In this document: in pieces, positions 63,450 to 64,000 of the stretch | Numbering within the stretch: position 1 is the stretch's first letter | Layout: every line of letters starts with the position of its first letter | Assembly (NCBI RefSeq): GCF_035918155.1 | Contig: NZ_CP109327.1 | Location: 8,308,001-8,372,000, forward strand | From: Streptomyces sp. NBC_01591 | GTDB taxonomy: Bacteria; Actinomycetota; Actinomycetes; Streptomycetales; Streptomycetaceae | Direction: 5' to 3' | Length of the DNA: 64,000 bases | Program-made: the position numbers and the translations under genes | The notes under the pieces: generated by a model | Database searches by the model: none | The model's input: the letters and a program-made list of their open reading frames with translations, nothing else | Told to the model about the DNA's origin: nothing

Positions 63450-63947
63450 ATGCCCTCAACGGGTACGTACCGTCGTCGTAAGTCCACCTCGCTGACCCGG
63501 GGTTTCATCGCCGTGGGCACGGGCGCAGCCGCCCTCATGCTGCCGCTGATCGGTGCCCACACCGCCTCGGCGGCGCCGGCGCAGTCCGTCAGCGCCGCCG
63601 CCCCGGCCGCGCAGTCCGCGACGTACACGAACGATCTGGACGGCTGGATCAAGGAGTCGCTGGCCGTCATGGCCAAGCACGGCATCCCCGGCAGCTACGC
63701 CAGCATCCACCGCAACATCATGCGCGAGTCCTCCGGCAACCCCCTGGCCATCAACAACTGGGACTCGAACGCCGCCGCCGGGACGCCGTCCAAGGGGCTC
63801 CTCCAGGTCATCGATCCGACGTTCCGGGCCTACCACGTGCCCGGTACCGCGATGGACAGCTACGACCCCGTCGCCAACATCACGGCAGCGTGCAACTACG
63901 CGGCCGCCAAGTACGGCTCCATCGACAACGTCTTCGGAGCCTACTGA
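63450..63947 (+). CDS. Secreted lytic transglycosylase-like (SLT-fold) protein
   Basis: This is a 165-residue protein. The signal peptide (RRRKSTSLTRGFIAVGTGAA, then ALMLPLIGAHTASAAPA) is cleaved near residue 45. The SLT core has NIMRESSGNPLAINNWDSNA with the catalytic Glu, followed by TPSKGLLQVIDPTFRAYHVP. It should cleave the glycan backbone of peptidoglycan. ATG 63450 has GGAGAGG upstream. The c-di-AMP riboswitch directly before it ties the enzyme to turgor and wall-remodelling control. It has no LysM or other binding module. Confidence 0.9.
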   Translation: MPSTGTYRRRKSTSLTRGFIAVGTGAAALMLPLIGAHTASAAPAQSVSAAAPAAQSATYTNDLDGWIKESLAVMAKHGIPGSYASIHRNIMRESSGNPLAINNWDSNAAAGTPSKGLLQVIDPTFRAYHVPGTAMDSYDPVANITAACNYAAAKYGSIDNVFGAY

Positions 63948-64000
63948 CGTACGGCGCCGCCGCCCGGCCGTCGCCCCCGCGGTCAGCCCAGCCGCGGGGG

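Overview
The window is very GC-rich, with ATG/GTG starts, 4-base ATGA/GTGA translational overlaps, frequent Tat/lipoprotein leaders, a DasR-like site and a candidate Nur site. Together these point to a Streptomyces (or close actinomycete) chromosome, probably an accessory-rich region. No rRNA, tRNA, CRISPR array, intact insertion sequence or phage was seen. All assignments come from reading the sequence; no database was searched.

Layout. 1-2.5 kb: a PucR-type regulator cut by the window edge, an F420-type Ddn-like enzyme and a flavodoxin-fold reductase. 2.6-5 kb: two permeases and a lipoprotein binding protein of an OpuC-type compatible-solute importer; its likely CBS-domain ATPase lies apart at 14-15.2 kb on the other strand. 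Between them (5-14 kb) is a catabolic cluster: a CE7 esterase divergent from a LacI regulator over two tandem 12-bp palindromes, then an FAD enzyme, a HyuA-type ATPase without HyuB, an HExxH protein, an ion-coupled transporter and a secreted beta-propeller protein. 15.3-20.7 kb: an alpha/beta hydrolase, a persulfide/sulfite-stress regulon (CstR-like repressor, rhodanese, persulfide-dioxygenase-like fusion, TauE) with three matching operators, and a PIG-L deacetylase. 20.9-27 kb: a GH84 hexosaminidase behind a DasR-like site, and a quinone oxidoreductase with a pair of acyl-CoA dehydrogenases. 27.2-32.3 kb: a nikABCDE-type importer behind a Nur-box-like repeat, followed by a 169-bp MITE. 32.6-39.4 kb: secreted proteins, a Gdx-type SMR pump, a gene graveyard, and a coupled PBP/deacetylase pair with altered catalytic motifs.

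39.9-51.5 kb is the most interesting part: a compact nonribosomal peptide cluster. SbnA- and SbnB-like enzymes should supply L-2,3-diaminopropionate. There is an MFS exporter, a methyltransferase, a two-protein NRPS (A-PCP-C and A-PCP, hence a dipeptide at minimum) and an unusual single ORF joining a type II thioesterase, an internal twin-arginine signal and an M20 metallopeptidase. The last five genes from the SbnB homologue onward are closely packed and mostly overlap.

51.5-64 kb: glpK/glpF, a MarR regulator facing a truncated hydrolase, an NmtR-like ArsR repressor divergent from a P1B-4 metal-export ATPase over a perfect inverted repeat, decayed WYL and DinB genes, an amino-acid permease, a DUF6153/DUF305 pair, an ABC-F ATPase, and a lytic-transglycosylase-like secreted protein preceded by a c-di-AMP (ydaO) riboswitch.
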